This document shows positions 42,102 to 50,647 of a stretch of DNA of 64,000 nucleotides, in pieces. A program made the translations under genes and the position numbers. The notes beneath the pieces were generated by a model. The model saw only the letters and a list, made by a program, of their open reading frames with translations. It did not search any database and was not told the DNA's origin. The DNA comes from Anaerolineaceae bacterium (GTDB taxonomy: Bacteria > Chloroflexota > Anaerolineae > Anaerolineales > Anaerolineaceae): positions 37,143 through 101,142 of the forward strand of contig JAFGLU010000008.1 in the NCBI GenBank assembly GCA_016927865.1, read 5' to 3'. The first letter of the stretch is position 1, and each line of letters begins with the position of its first letter.

Positions 42102-43073
42102 CTACGCGGCTTCTTCGCTGCGGTCGGTGGCCAGGGGTGGCTCCACTGAAAGGGCCGACACTTCGGCGCGCAGTTCGGGGGTCATGTCGATGTCCATGGA
42201 CTTGAGCGAGCCTTCCAATTGCGTCAGGTTGCGCGCGCCAATGATCGGCGCCGTCACGCCGGGATGGGCCGCCACCCAGGCCACTGCCAGGGCGGCTGGG
42301 TCAAAGCCGCGCTCCTGGGCGAACTGCGTGAAGCGCCCGGCGGTTTCATAGACATCTTCTCCTTTGTAGCGCTTCTGGTACAGCGCGTTTTCTACCAGGC
42401 GGCCCGAATCGGGGCGCACGCCGGGCGCATACTTGCCGGTGAGCAGGCCCCCGCCCAGCGGGCTATAGGGAATTACACCCAGGCCTTCGGACTGCGCCAG
42501 CGGCAGGATTTCTACCTCAGCCTGGCGCTTGACCAGGTTGTACATTGGCTGGATGACCGCGAACGAGGCCCAGCCGTGCCGGGCCGAGATGCCCAGCGCT
42601 TTAGCAATCTGCCAGGCGGCGAAGTTGCTCACGCCGGGGTAGAGGATCTTTCCTGCGCTGACCAGATCATCCAGCCCGCGCAGGGTTTCTTCTATGGGGG
42701 TGTGCTCGTCGAAGTGGTGGACGAAATACACGTCCAGGTAGTCGGTACCTAAGCGTTTCAGGCTGGCTTCCACCGCCTGGCGCATGTTGCGCCGCGAGGC
42801 TCCCCGCGCGTTGATGTCGCTGCCCATCGGAAAGTAGAATTTACTGGTCAGGATGAGTTCGTGGCGCGAGCCCTGGGACAACCGCCCCAGGATCTCCTCG
42901 GCGCGCCCGCCCGAATAGGTGTTGGCGCAGTCAAAGAAATTGATGCCGGAATCGCGGCAGCGGGCGAACAGGCTCGCCGAGGTGGATTCATCGGCGTCAC
43001 CGCCAAAGGACATAGTGCCAAAGCACAGTTTGCTGACCTGGATGCCGGTTGAACCGAGAAAGGTGTAATTCAT
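42102..43073 (-). CDS. Aldo/keto reductase
   Basis: 323-residue NADPH-dependent AKR TIM-barrel enzyme. The catalytic tetrad is visible: D and Y in FFDCANTYSGG, K in LTSKFYFP, H in YFVHHFDEH. The cofactor-binding C-terminal motif IIGARNLTQLEGSLKS and the segment IPYSPLGGGLLTGKY match the AKR11/YajO-like branch. It reduces aldehydes or ketones; the specific substrate is unknown. TTGGAGG seven to ten bases upstream of ATG 43073 fixes the start. The cyclase giant ends 20 bases upstream on the same strand. Confidence 0.9.
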   Translation of the reverse strand: MNYTFLGSTGIQVSKLCFGTMSFGGDADESTSASLFARCRDSGINFFDCANTYSGGRAEEILGRLSQGSRHELILTSKFYFPMGSDINARGASRRNMRQAVEASLKRLGTDYLDVYFVHHFDEHTPIEETLRGLDDLVSAGKILYPGVSNFAAWQIAKALGISARHGWASFAVIQPMYNLVKRQAEVEILPLAQSEGLGVIPYSPLGGGLLTGKYAPGVRPDSGRLVENALYQKRYKGEDVYETAGRFTQFAQERGFDPAALAVAWVAAHPGVTAPIIGARNLTQLEGSLKSMDIDMTPELRAEVSALSVEPPLATDRSEEAA

Positions 43074-43093
43074 GTCGACCTCCAATGGTTGGG

Positions 43094-46000
43094 TTATGCC
43101 GGTGTTTGCGGCGCGGATTTTTGCACCCGTGCCATGATTTCCCTGTGCAAGGCGATGTTTTCAAGATAGGTGCGTTTAAAGATCGTGTCTTCGGGAATCA
43201 TGGCGTGTTTGCGCATCATCTCGTCGTAGGCTCGCTGGAAAAGTTTGCCGGCTTCTTCTGGCTGCCCGTTGGCCTCCAGGGCCAGGCCGCGGCGGTAAAG
43301 CACTTCTTCGCTGGTGCATTCAATGATCTGCACAAAGCCAAAGCGCTCGAACAATTCTATGGCCTTGCTGGAGCATTCCAACGCCTTTTGCGCGTGGAAT
43401 TGGCTCTCGGTCTCGTCGGGCAAGCAGCGTGCCAGACCCAGGTGGGCAGCCGTGGCCTCGCAAAAAGCAGCTAATTGGTACTGGCGCGACACCAGATTCT
43501 CTTCCGCCAGCGTGTCAATCCTCGAGACCAACTCCAGCGCCCAGCGCAGGCTGGCCTCGTCTTCTTGTGAATTTGCCATAATGGCAGAAACCAGGTACAG
43601 CCCGGCTCGCCCAATGTCGAGGGGATTCTTCTCTGCCAGCGGGTGGCACTTCTTCAGAATGGCTTCCGCTTCTTGCAATTGTCCCAGGGCAACTCTTACC
43701 TGTGCCACGCGCAACAGGTTGAACAGGTTTTCTTCGTTGTCTTCCCATCCGCGCAGCGAGTCTTCGAGCAAGGCCAGCCCGCCCTGGTAATCGCCCAGAT
43801 AAATGGCGTGGATCTGCCCGCAGAACATGAGCGCGCTGATTTCGGTGAGGCGTTCGCCAATCTCGCGGGCCATGTCCAGGCGCTGCTGTTCGAACTCTTT
43901 TAGTTGGCGGTAGTAATCTCCGCTGCGTTCGTATTGCTCGCTCAACCCGCGCAGCACGTCGATTTCCAATCCTTTGTCATCCAGTTGTTTGAGGATGGGC
44001 AAGGCGGCTTCCAGATATTCCATGTTGCGCTGGATGTCATCCATGCCGTAGGCGCTGCCGATATTGAGCAGCATGATCACCTCGGAGCGCTGGTCGCCCA
44101 ATTCCCGAGCCAGGTCCAGGGCGCGCTGAGCGGTTTCCCGGTATAGGGGATTGCGTTGCAAGTAAGCACAGTTGGTCAGGCTCATCAGGCTGCGCAGTTC
44201 GCGCTCGCGCGTGCCGATCTTGCGGGAAAGATCCAGGGCGCGTTGTGAAAGCTCCAGGCCTTTTTCCAACTGCTGGCGGCTGGGGTTGGTCACTTCGGGT
44301 TGGCGCAGCAGCGCGTCGATCATCCAGGGCGTGTTGTCCTTCATCTGCTCGGCCAGCGGCAGCAGCGCGCGCGCGTCGGCGTTCCCCAACGCGAGGTTTC
44401 CCATGCGGTAATGGATGTCGATGCGCCCGTCGAGGATTTCGAATTTGATGGAATGCGCGGCTTCGAGCCGCCCATGAATCTCGGTGGCGTTTTCAATCAA
44501 CTCCACCAATTCTAAAGCCCGATTGTAATGGGCCAGCGCGTCGGCGTTGGCATAAATGGCCTGCGCCTGGCGGGCGGCTTGCAGGGTGTAGTACAACTCT
44601 TTCTCGGCCCTGCCCGCGTTGCGGTAGTGGTAGGTGAGCAGTCCGTCGTAACCAGAGAGCACGTTGGAGCTGATGTTGGCTTCCATATATTCGGCGATGC
44701 GCAGGTGATAGGCGGAGCGCTGCGGGGAGAGCATGCTCTCGTAGGCGGCGTCGCGCATCAAGTTGGAGCGGAAGGCGTATTGCATGCCTAGCTCAGACAC
44801 TTGACCATTCTCCTGGATGATTTGGGCGCGCTGCAGCCCGGCCAATATCCTTTTGAGCGGGTAAGCCTCGCCCACCAGTTCCTGCAGAACGCTGAACCAA
44901 AACACCGAACCGATGATGGAAGCCACCTGGAGAACATTTTTCTCGTCCGGGGCCAGCCGGTCGATGCGCGAGGAGAGAAGGGTTTGCAAGCTGGCGGGCA
45001 GGTCCAGCGAGTTGATCTTCCCGGTGAGGCGCCATTTTCCGTCTTTCTCTTGCCGGACCAGGATGTTCTGGTCCACCAGTGAGTAGATCAGCTCCTGGAT
45101 GTAGAAGGGGTTGCCTTCGGAGTTATTGATGATGAGCGCTTCCGTTTCTTTGGGCAGCACGCGGGGGCCGATCATCGATTCGATGAAAGCCCGGCTTTCA
45201 TCGTGGCTGAGGGGCATCAATTCAACCCGCTTCAGGCGGTGAGGATATTCGGTTTCGAGGAAATGGTCAAATTCCCAAATGGGGGTATCACGCTCGGAGC
45301 GGAAGATGATGACCCATAAGAGGGTTTCGCTGTCGCACAGCGGCAGACAGTAGCGCAGCAGGTCCAGAGAAGCAGCCCCAGCCCAGTGCATATCGCGCAG
45401 CACAACCACCAGCGGGCTTTTTTTTGCCAGCCCTTCCATCAAGCTGCGCGTGGCCACAAAGAACTGCTGGCGCAGCGACTCGGCTTCCAGGTAGCGCACG
45501 CGTTCGGCAAACTCTTCTTCCACAGGCAGTGTCAGGAAGGAGGCCATGTACGGGTAATGCTCGGCGGTCTTCTCGCCCCACACTTCCTGACAGCGCAGGC
45601 GCAGTTGGTCGCGAATTTCTTCTTTCGAATCGCCCTGCCGCACACCCAGCCAATTAAAGAGCAAGTCTCGCCAAACGTAGTAGGGAGTGGGCTGGCCAAA
45701 GGAGCGGCAGCGCCCGTTGATCCAGGTCAGGGGGACGGTGGGCGGGGTGTAGCTGTCCTGCGCTTCGGCCAGCAGGGCGCCCTGGTGCAGGAAGTAGTCC
45801 TGCAGTTCTTTGATCAGGTAGGTTTTGCCCACCCCTTTGTCTCCAATCAGGGTGATAATCTGCCCGCGGCCAACGTACAGGTCTTCGACGCTGTCTTTGA
45901 GGACGCGCATCTCTTTCTCGCGCCCCACCATGGGTACGTTGATGCCAAAGGTGTGCTCAAGGCGGGCTTGCGTTTCGCCGGAGGGCAGCCCGATGGGGCG

Positions 46001-46795
46001 GTAGACCGCGATGGGCTGGCTGACGCCTTTGACGGAGATGGAGCCGAGCGCTTCCCATTCAAACTTGTTCGCGGTTTGGCGGTGGGCCGATTCGCTGACC
46101 AGCACGGTGCCGGGTTGGGCGGCGGCTTCTAGGCGGGCGGCGACGGCAATGGCCATGCCCATAGCGGTGTCTTCGCTGTGCTGGCGGGCGTTGCCCACCC
46201 GCGCGACGATCACGTCGCCGGTGTTGACCCCGATGCGCATTTGGATCTCGCGGCCTTGTTCTTCGGGCATTTCCGCAGCGAAACGCTTGATGGTTTGCTG
46301 CATGGCCAGCGAGGCCAGAATGGCCCGCTCGGGGTCATCTTCATTGGAGGAGCCCACGCCAAAAAAGGCTACCAGCCCATCCCCGCGGAACTGGTCCACC
46401 ACGCCGCCGAAGCGGTAGATTTCGCCTTCCAGGATGTTCAAAATGCGGTTCATCAAATCGACCCACGCCTCGGTGCCCAGGCGTTCCAGCAGGGGGGTCG
46501 AGCCGGTCATGTCGGTGACGATGACGGTGACAACCTTCTTCTCGCCTTCCAGGGGCGCTACCTTGAGCGCGGGTGGTAGTTCAAAGGCTCCGCTGGCGGG
46601 CGGCACAATGCTCTCAGGGAGCGCCAGGGGCAGCTCGCTGATGGCGGGCAAAGGCTGGCCGCACTTGCCACAGTAGCGGTAGGCAGCCGGGTTAGTGAAG
46701 CCGCACGACTTGCACGCTTGCGCAAGGCGCGTTCCACACATGCCGCAAAAGAGCATTTCGGGCGGGCTGTCGAATCCGCAGTTAGAACACTTCAT
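43094..46795 (-). CDS. Zinc-ribbon / class III nucleotide cyclase / AAA ATPase / TPR protein
   Basis: 1233 residues. Two zinc ribbons open it (CSNCG..CGMCG and CKSCG..CGKCG, 3-47). A class III adenylate/guanylate cyclase domain (about 85-270) has both metal Asp segments, VTDMTGST and FRGDGLVAFFG, and MRIGVNTGDVIVARVGN. A STAND/AAA-16-type NTPase (about 285-600) has GDKGVGKTYL and VVVLRDMHWA. Some 500 residues of TPR-like helical repeats end the protein. It is a typical Chloroflexota/cyanobacteria-style signalling giant that likely makes cAMP or cGMP under protein-complex control. The stand-alone CNB gene lies just upstream. Confidence 0.92.
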   Translation of the reverse strand: MKCSNCGFDSPPEMLFCGMCGTRLAQACKSCGFTNPAAYRYCGKCGQPLPAISELPLALPESIVPPASGAFELPPALKVAPLEGEKKVVTVIVTDMTGSTPLLERLGTEAWVDLMNRILNILEGEIYRFGGVVDQFRGDGLVAFFGVGSSNEDDPERAILASLAMQQTIKRFAAEMPEEQGREIQMRIGVNTGDVIVARVGNARQHSEDTAMGMAIAVAARLEAAAQPGTVLVSESAHRQTANKFEWEALGSISVKGVSQPIAVYRPIGLPSGETQARLEHTFGINVPMVGREKEMRVLKDSVEDLYVGRGQIITLIGDKGVGKTYLIKELQDYFLHQGALLAEAQDSYTPPTVPLTWINGRCRSFGQPTPYYVWRDLLFNWLGVRQGDSKEEIRDQLRLRCQEVWGEKTAEHYPYMASFLTLPVEEEFAERVRYLEAESLRQQFFVATRSLMEGLAKKSPLVVVLRDMHWAGAASLDLLRYCLPLCDSETLLWVIIFRSERDTPIWEFDHFLETEYPHRLKRVELMPLSHDESRAFIESMIGPRVLPKETEALIINNSEGNPFYIQELIYSLVDQNILVRQEKDGKWRLTGKINSLDLPASLQTLLSSRIDRLAPDEKNVLQVASIIGSVFWFSVLQELVGEAYPLKRILAGLQRAQIIQENGQVSELGMQYAFRSNLMRDAAYESMLSPQRSAYHLRIAEYMEANISSNVLSGYDGLLTYHYRNAGRAEKELYYTLQAARQAQAIYANADALAHYNRALELVELIENATEIHGRLEAAHSIKFEILDGRIDIHYRMGNLALGNADARALLPLAEQMKDNTPWMIDALLRQPEVTNPSRQQLEKGLELSQRALDLSRKIGTRERELRSLMSLTNCAYLQRNPLYRETAQRALDLARELGDQRSEVIMLLNIGSAYGMDDIQRNMEYLEAALPILKQLDDKGLEIDVLRGLSEQYERSGDYYRQLKEFEQQRLDMAREIGERLTEISALMFCGQIHAIYLGDYQGGLALLEDSLRGWEDNEENLFNLLRVAQVRVALGQLQEAEAILKKCHPLAEKNPLDIGRAGLYLVSAIMANSQEDEASLRWALELVSRIDTLAEENLVSRQYQLAAFCEATAAHLGLARCLPDETESQFHAQKALECSSKAIELFERFGFVQIIECTSEEVLYRRGLALEANGQPEEAGKLFQRAYDEMMRKHAMIPEDTIFKRTYLENIALHREIMARVQKSAPQTPA

Positions 46796-46808
46796 TATTA
46801 CCTTAGAC

Positions 46809-46918
46809 GTAACTACTCATCGAAGTTGGGGAGAGTTGCTGACTTTGAGGGGTTTATAGGCGCGAAACACCAGTATGTCTCTCAAATTTAGTTCTTATCT
46901 TCATACATGAGTAGTTAC
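46809..46918. repeat. GTAACTACTC family, decayed copy
   Basis: GTAACTACTCAT (46809-46820) and ATGAGTAGTTAC (46907-46918) are exact 12-bp outer arms. The inner hairpin is damaged (TTTGAGGGGTTTATAGGCGCGAAAC.. against ..TCTCTCAAATT). A separate 9-bp stem ACTAGCCCG/CGGGCTAGT follows at 46925-46947. Confidence 0.6.
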
Positions 46919-47003
46919 CCTTAAACTAGCCCGGCTGGCGGGCTAGTAGTAGAGTTGCTTGTGTGGGTTTGGGAGGCATTGAGAAGGCTGCCTATCGTAC
47001 CAT

Positions 47004-47037
47004 CGGGTTTTGGAGCGCAGTCACGCTCCAAAACCCG
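47004..47037 (-). terminator. 14-bp hairpin after the CNB gene
   Basis: CGGGTTTTGGAGCG (47004-47017) and CGCTCCAAAACCCG (47024-47037), loop CAGTCA, lie 20 bases past the stop codon at 47057. No long T-tract follows on the minus strand, so it may be a weak terminator. Confidence 0.5.
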
Positions 47038-47056
47038 GTTATTGCTTTCAGGCAGT

Positions 47057-47491
47057 CTAGAGGGCTTCTAGAGCGCGGCGGAAGCGGGCGGCCAACTGCT
47101 GGAGGATGATCACCGCCATATCGGTGTCCTCGCGCAGTTCGGCGATGAAGTCCCAGCTGGTCAGCACCAGGCACTTGGTGGCCGCGGTAGCTGTCACCGT
47201 TGCCGTTCGCGGACCGTCATCCAACAAGGCCAGCTCGCCAAAGAAATCGGTCGGGCCAAAGCTGTTCACCACCACCTTATCGCCGTCGCTGCGCATGCGC
47301 ACAACTTCGGCTGCGCCAGAGACGATGAGGAAGAACCCAACGCCGCCCTTGCCCTGTTCAACGATGACCTGTCCGGCTTTGAACTCACGCTCGACGAAAC
47401 GCCGGGCCAGCTTTTCAAGCTGGTTTTGCTTCAATCCATGAAGCAGCGGTACATTTTGCAAAAAGCCAACGATTTCTTTTACGTTTTCCAT
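47057..47491 (-). CDS. Stand-alone cyclic-nucleotide-binding domain protein
   Basis: 144-residue single CNB domain without a DNA-binding or membrane part. The phosphate-binding cassette FGELALLDDGPRTATV is intact, with the Glu and Arg that grip ribose and phosphate in cAMP receptors. N-terminal helices NVKEIVGFLQNVPLLHGL are typical. It probably acts as a small cAMP/cGMP-responsive subunit on a partner protein. Its position 262 bases upstream of a class III cyclase gene on the same strand fits a sender-receiver pair (inference). Confidence 0.88.
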   Translation of the reverse strand: MENVKEIVGFLQNVPLLHGLKQNQLEKLARRFVEREFKAGQVIVEQGKGGVGFFLIVSGAAEVVRMRSDGDKVVVNSFGPTDFFGELALLDDGPRTATVTATAATKCLVLTSWDFIAELREDTDMAVIILQQLAARFRRALEAL

Positions 47492-47582
47492 CTTTCCTCT
47501 CCATTCAAAGAACCAGAATCGCGGTGATTAATCAGAAAAGGCGGTGGCCTCACTGAACGATACCATATTTTACAAGAGAATA

Positions 47583-49295
47583 CTATATACTTTCGGTCAG
47601 GAATATCTCAAAAGGCGCCAATTTGACCCGCTTGAGGTCCAATATGGATTTTCTGCGCCGGGTGGAATACAGCAAGCGCCCAAATTGTCCGGCAGCATCC
47701 AGATTGAGCGTGTGCTCTTTCTCACTCATGTTCAGCGCCACCAGCACGGTCTGTGCTCCTTCGATCTTGCGCAGGAATACCAGGCAATCCTTTGATTTTT
47801 CCAGCAAGGGCACGTAATCGCCCTCGCTTAGGGCCGGGTTTTGTTTGCGCAATCGCAGCAGCGCTTTGTAAAAGTTCAACAGTGAATCCGGATCGGCTTC
47901 CTGGTCGGCAACGTTGACGCCATCGGCGTAGTTTGGGTTGACCGGCAGCCAGGGCGTGACACCCTGGGGACAGAACCCGGCGTTCGGTGCGTCGCGCCAC
48001 TGCAAGGGCGAGCGGCAGCGATCCCTGCCATATTGTACCGCCATTTTCAGCGCCTCTTCGGCGGGAAGGCGCATCAGTCCGATCAACTTTTCGTAGGCAT
48101 AGATCGAGAGATTGTCCCGGAACAAAGCCGGGTCTTGCAGAATCAGGTTGGTCATGCCGATTTCCTCGCCATTGTAGAGGAAGGGCGTTCCTTTGAGGGT
48201 GAGCACCTCGGCCAGCGAAAGCCGCGCTCGCGCTGCGTTATTTTTTCCGTCCCCCCAGGAGTCCCAGACTCTGGGCCCATCGTGGTTGCCCGAGGTGTTG
48301 GCAGCCCATGCGCCCGGGGGCATGGCAGCGATGCGCTGCTGCTGGTTCTTGCGCACATGGGCAGGCGTTTGCGGCCCCTCAATCTCCAACAGCGGGAAGT
48401 TGAAGAGCATGTGCAGTTGATTACTGCCATCGCCGTAGTAGCGGATTTCGCTGGTCTCGCCGACCAGCACGCGATCCGGGTATTGGTCGACCAGGCTGCG
48501 CAGTTCTTTCATCAAGTCTTGCACTTCGGGCAGCTCGATCTGATATTTGTGCAGGATATCGAACTGCGCGCCCAACGCCCGGCGTTCTTCTTCGTTTTGC
48601 GCGGCGATATAGGCGCTTTGCAGTTCGACCAGCGACATGCCGGCGGTGTGGTTGGGCAAGAGCGGGTCTTCGTAGATGGTTCCCAGGGCGTCCAGGCGGA
48701 AGCCGTCCACGCCCATGTCCAGCCAGAAGCGAATGGCGTCCCACATGGCTTGTTTGACCTGCGGGTTGCGCCAGTTCAAATCCGGTTGTTCTTTGAAGAA
48801 GAAGTGGTAGTAATACTGCCCGGTGAGCGGGTAAAACTCCCAGGCCGAGCCGCCAAAGGTGGAGTCCCAATTGTTGGGCGGGGAGCCATCGGGCTGGGGG
48901 TCGCGCCAGATATACCAGTCGCGCTTGGGGTTGTCGCGGCTGCTGCGTGATTCCTGGAACCAGCCGTGCTGGTCGGAAGTGTGGTTGAGAACCAGGTCGA
49001 GAATCAGGCGGATGCCGCGCTGATGGAGCCCTTCTAGCAGTTGTTTGAAGTCTGCCAGCGTGCCATAGGCAGGTTCGACGTTGGTGTAGTCGGCGATGTC
49101 GTAGCCTACGTCAAATTGGGGCGAGGGGTAATGCGGGGAAAGCCAGATGGCATCAACGCCCAGGTCTTGCAGGTAATCCAGGCGGCTGATGATACCCGGG
49201 ATATCTCCGATGCCGTCACCGTTGCCATCGGCAAAGCTGCGCGGATAGATCTGGTAAAAGACTGCTTTTTGCCACCACTTGAAGCTATGGGTCAC
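47583..49295 (-). CDS. GH13 alpha-glucosidase
   Basis: 570-residue retaining glycosidase, oligo-1,6-glucosidase/alpha-glucosidase type (GH13_31 or neighbour). Conserved regions: DLVLNHTSDQH (I), GFRLDAL with the nucleophile Asp (II), LVGETSE with the acid/base Glu (III), NTSGNHDGPR with the transition-state Asp (IV). N-terminal AVFYQIYPRSFADGNGDGIGD is standard, as is the C-terminal beta-domain. No signal peptide is seen, so it should work on imported oligosaccharides such as isomaltose, maltose or sucrose. No transporter genes adjoin it. Confidence 0.93.
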   Translation of the reverse strand: MTHSFKWWQKAVFYQIYPRSFADGNGDGIGDIPGIISRLDYLQDLGVDAIWLSPHYPSPQFDVGYDIADYTNVEPAYGTLADFKQLLEGLHQRGIRLILDLVLNHTSDQHGWFQESRSSRDNPKRDWYIWRDPQPDGSPPNNWDSTFGGSAWEFYPLTGQYYYHFFFKEQPDLNWRNPQVKQAMWDAIRFWLDMGVDGFRLDALGTIYEDPLLPNHTAGMSLVELQSAYIAAQNEEERRALGAQFDILHKYQIELPEVQDLMKELRSLVDQYPDRVLVGETSEIRYYGDGSNQLHMLFNFPLLEIEGPQTPAHVRKNQQQRIAAMPPGAWAANTSGNHDGPRVWDSWGDGKNNAARARLSLAEVLTLKGTPFLYNGEEIGMTNLILQDPALFRDNLSIYAYEKLIGLMRLPAEEALKMAVQYGRDRCRSPLQWRDAPNAGFCPQGVTPWLPVNPNYADGVNVADQEADPDSLLNFYKALLRLRKQNPALSEGDYVPLLEKSKDCLVFLRKIEGAQTVLVALNMSEKEHTLNLDAAGQFGRLLYSTRRRKSILDLKRVKLAPFEIFLTESI

Positions 49296-49407
49296 AGGGA
49301 TATCCTTTGATGGGGGACCGTCCTACTCAATACAATTATTTTAATAGCCAACTCGCCTGCATACAAGCGCCCTTGCGGGTGAATTTTCTTGATCTCCCAC
49401 CCCGCGG

Positions 49408-49413
49408 TATAAT
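49408..49413 (+). promoter_or_regulatory. -10 box of the M23 lipoprotein gene (leaderless)
   Basis: TATAAT ends 6 bases before ATG 49420, and there is no ribosome-binding site in between. Confidence 0.45.
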
Positions 49414-49419
49414 CCTCGC

Positions 49420-50259
49420 ATGACCCCGCTCATTCGTCACTTCTTGCCCCTGGTGATTGCGGTTTTGCTGTTGGCCGCTTGCGCCCCCACCCCAGAGCCG
49501 CCGACTGCCACTCCCTTGCCCACCGAGACCCGCGCGCCCAGTCCCACGCCGACGCTCACGCCCACAACTGTGCCCAGCCCCAGCCCCGCGCCCACCAGCA
49601 CCCCGGCTCCGCTGGAACCGGCGGTTTGCTCGCCGATGGCCGATTTTGATTACGCCGGATTGCGCGAGGCTGTGGTCAATCGCTATGCTCCGCCGCCGTT
49701 GGGCCGCGACGAGCCGCATCAAGGCGTGGATTTTGCTTACCTGGACCCGCAAACGCGCATTGCTCTTGCGGGTTGGCCGGTGCGGGCGGCTTTGGCTGGA
49801 ACGGTGGCGGGGGTGATCAACGAGCGCTTTCCCTACGGCAATGCGGTAATCATTGAAACACCGCTGGAAGGCATTCTGCCGCCGCTGGAGCTGCCTGAGA
49901 TGATGCCCACGCCGCAAGCCAAATCGCCGCTGACCTGCCCCGATTTTGCAATCCCCGCGGACTGGCCCACGGCGCAGCCCTCGCTGTACCTGCTCTATGC
50001 GCACCTGGAAAGCCCGATACCGCTGCAGGTGGGGCAGACCGTGGCCTGCGGCGGCCCGCTGGGCCAGACGGGGATGAGCGGCAATGCCCTCAATCCGCAC
50101 CTGCACCTGGAGGCGCGCATTGGCCCAGAGGGGGCGCAGTTTCCGTCGATGGCCCATTATGATGCCTCCGCCTCCAACGAGGAAATGAGCGCTTACTGCC
50201 TGTGGCGCATTTCGGGCTGGTTCCAGGTGGTGGACCCGATGGGGTTATTTGAAGATTAA
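49420..50259 (+). CDS. M23 (LytM) metallopeptidase lipoprotein
   Basis: 279 residues. A lipoprotein signal peptide ends in LLLAAC (C21 lipidation site). A Pro/Thr/Ser-rich linker (about 22-65: PTPTLTPTTVPSPSPAP) leads to an M23 domain. Zinc ligands are visible as HQGVDF (H and D) and the final NPHLHLEA (HxH), and LYAHL with GQTGMSGNA supports the LytM fold. It should be anchored at the outer face of the cell envelope and cleave peptide cross-links, or regulate such enzymes. No transmembrane partner is near. Confidence 0.9.
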   Translation: MTPLIRHFLPLVIAVLLLAACAPTPEPPTATPLPTETRAPSPTPTLTPTTVPSPSPAPTSTPAPLEPAVCSPMADFDYAGLREAVVNRYAPPPLGRDEPHQGVDFAYLDPQTRIALAGWPVRAALAGTVAGVINERFPYGNAVIIETPLEGILPPLELPEMMPTPQAKSPLTCPDFAIPADWPTAQPSLYLLYAHLESPIPLQVGQTVACGGPLGQTGMSGNALNPHLHLEARIGPEGAQFPSMAHYDASASNEEMSAYCLWRISGWFQVVDPMGLFED

Positions 50260-50308
50260 TTGTTACTTCTCAGCCCTTGGGGAAAGATGGGACTTTTTTA
50301 CCAAGGCC

Positions 50309-50591
50309 TGATTAGTTTGACAATGTCACATTTAAAAAACCATAGTCTTCGTAATCATGTGTTTCCCCCCACCCTACCCTCCCCCGGCTGCCAAGATTCT
50401 TGATCATTCAGGTGCTTTGCCGGGGGAGGGAAAGAATTCTGCAAAAGTGAGGGGCAAAAGCCCCTCACTTTTGCGAAATCTTCTCCCCTCCCCGCTCACG
50501 AATTGAATTTTCCGAGCTGTTTGACGGCGGGGAGGGGCAGGGGTGGGGTCGAAAGCTTCGACGTGAAATGTGACATTGTCAAAGTAGTTAC
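50309..50591. mobile_element. MITE-like 283-bp element, copy 3
   Basis: AGTTTGACAATGTCACATTT and AAATGTGACATTGTCAAAGT form the ends. The C-rich and G-rich blocks and the central hairpin GCAAAAGTGAGGGGC/GCCCCTCACTTTTGC with an AAAA-type loop match the other copies. GTTACTTCTCAGCCCTTGG just before it (about 50262) resembles an outer arm of the GTAACTACTC family, as at copy 2. Confidence 0.75.
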
Positions 50592-50597
50592 GATTAA

Positions 50598-50645
50598 TTT
50601 TTGAAAATGATAGCACGGCGAAGCCGCGCTACTTCATTTTCAAAT
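50598..50645 (-). terminator. Imperfect hairpin after the split-RPH operon
   Basis: TTGAAAATGATAGC and its near complement GCTACTTCATTTTCAA flank CGGCGAAGCCG, again a GAA loop. It lies 2 bases past the minus-strand stop at 50648. Confidence 0.5.
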
Positions 50646-50647
50646 TG

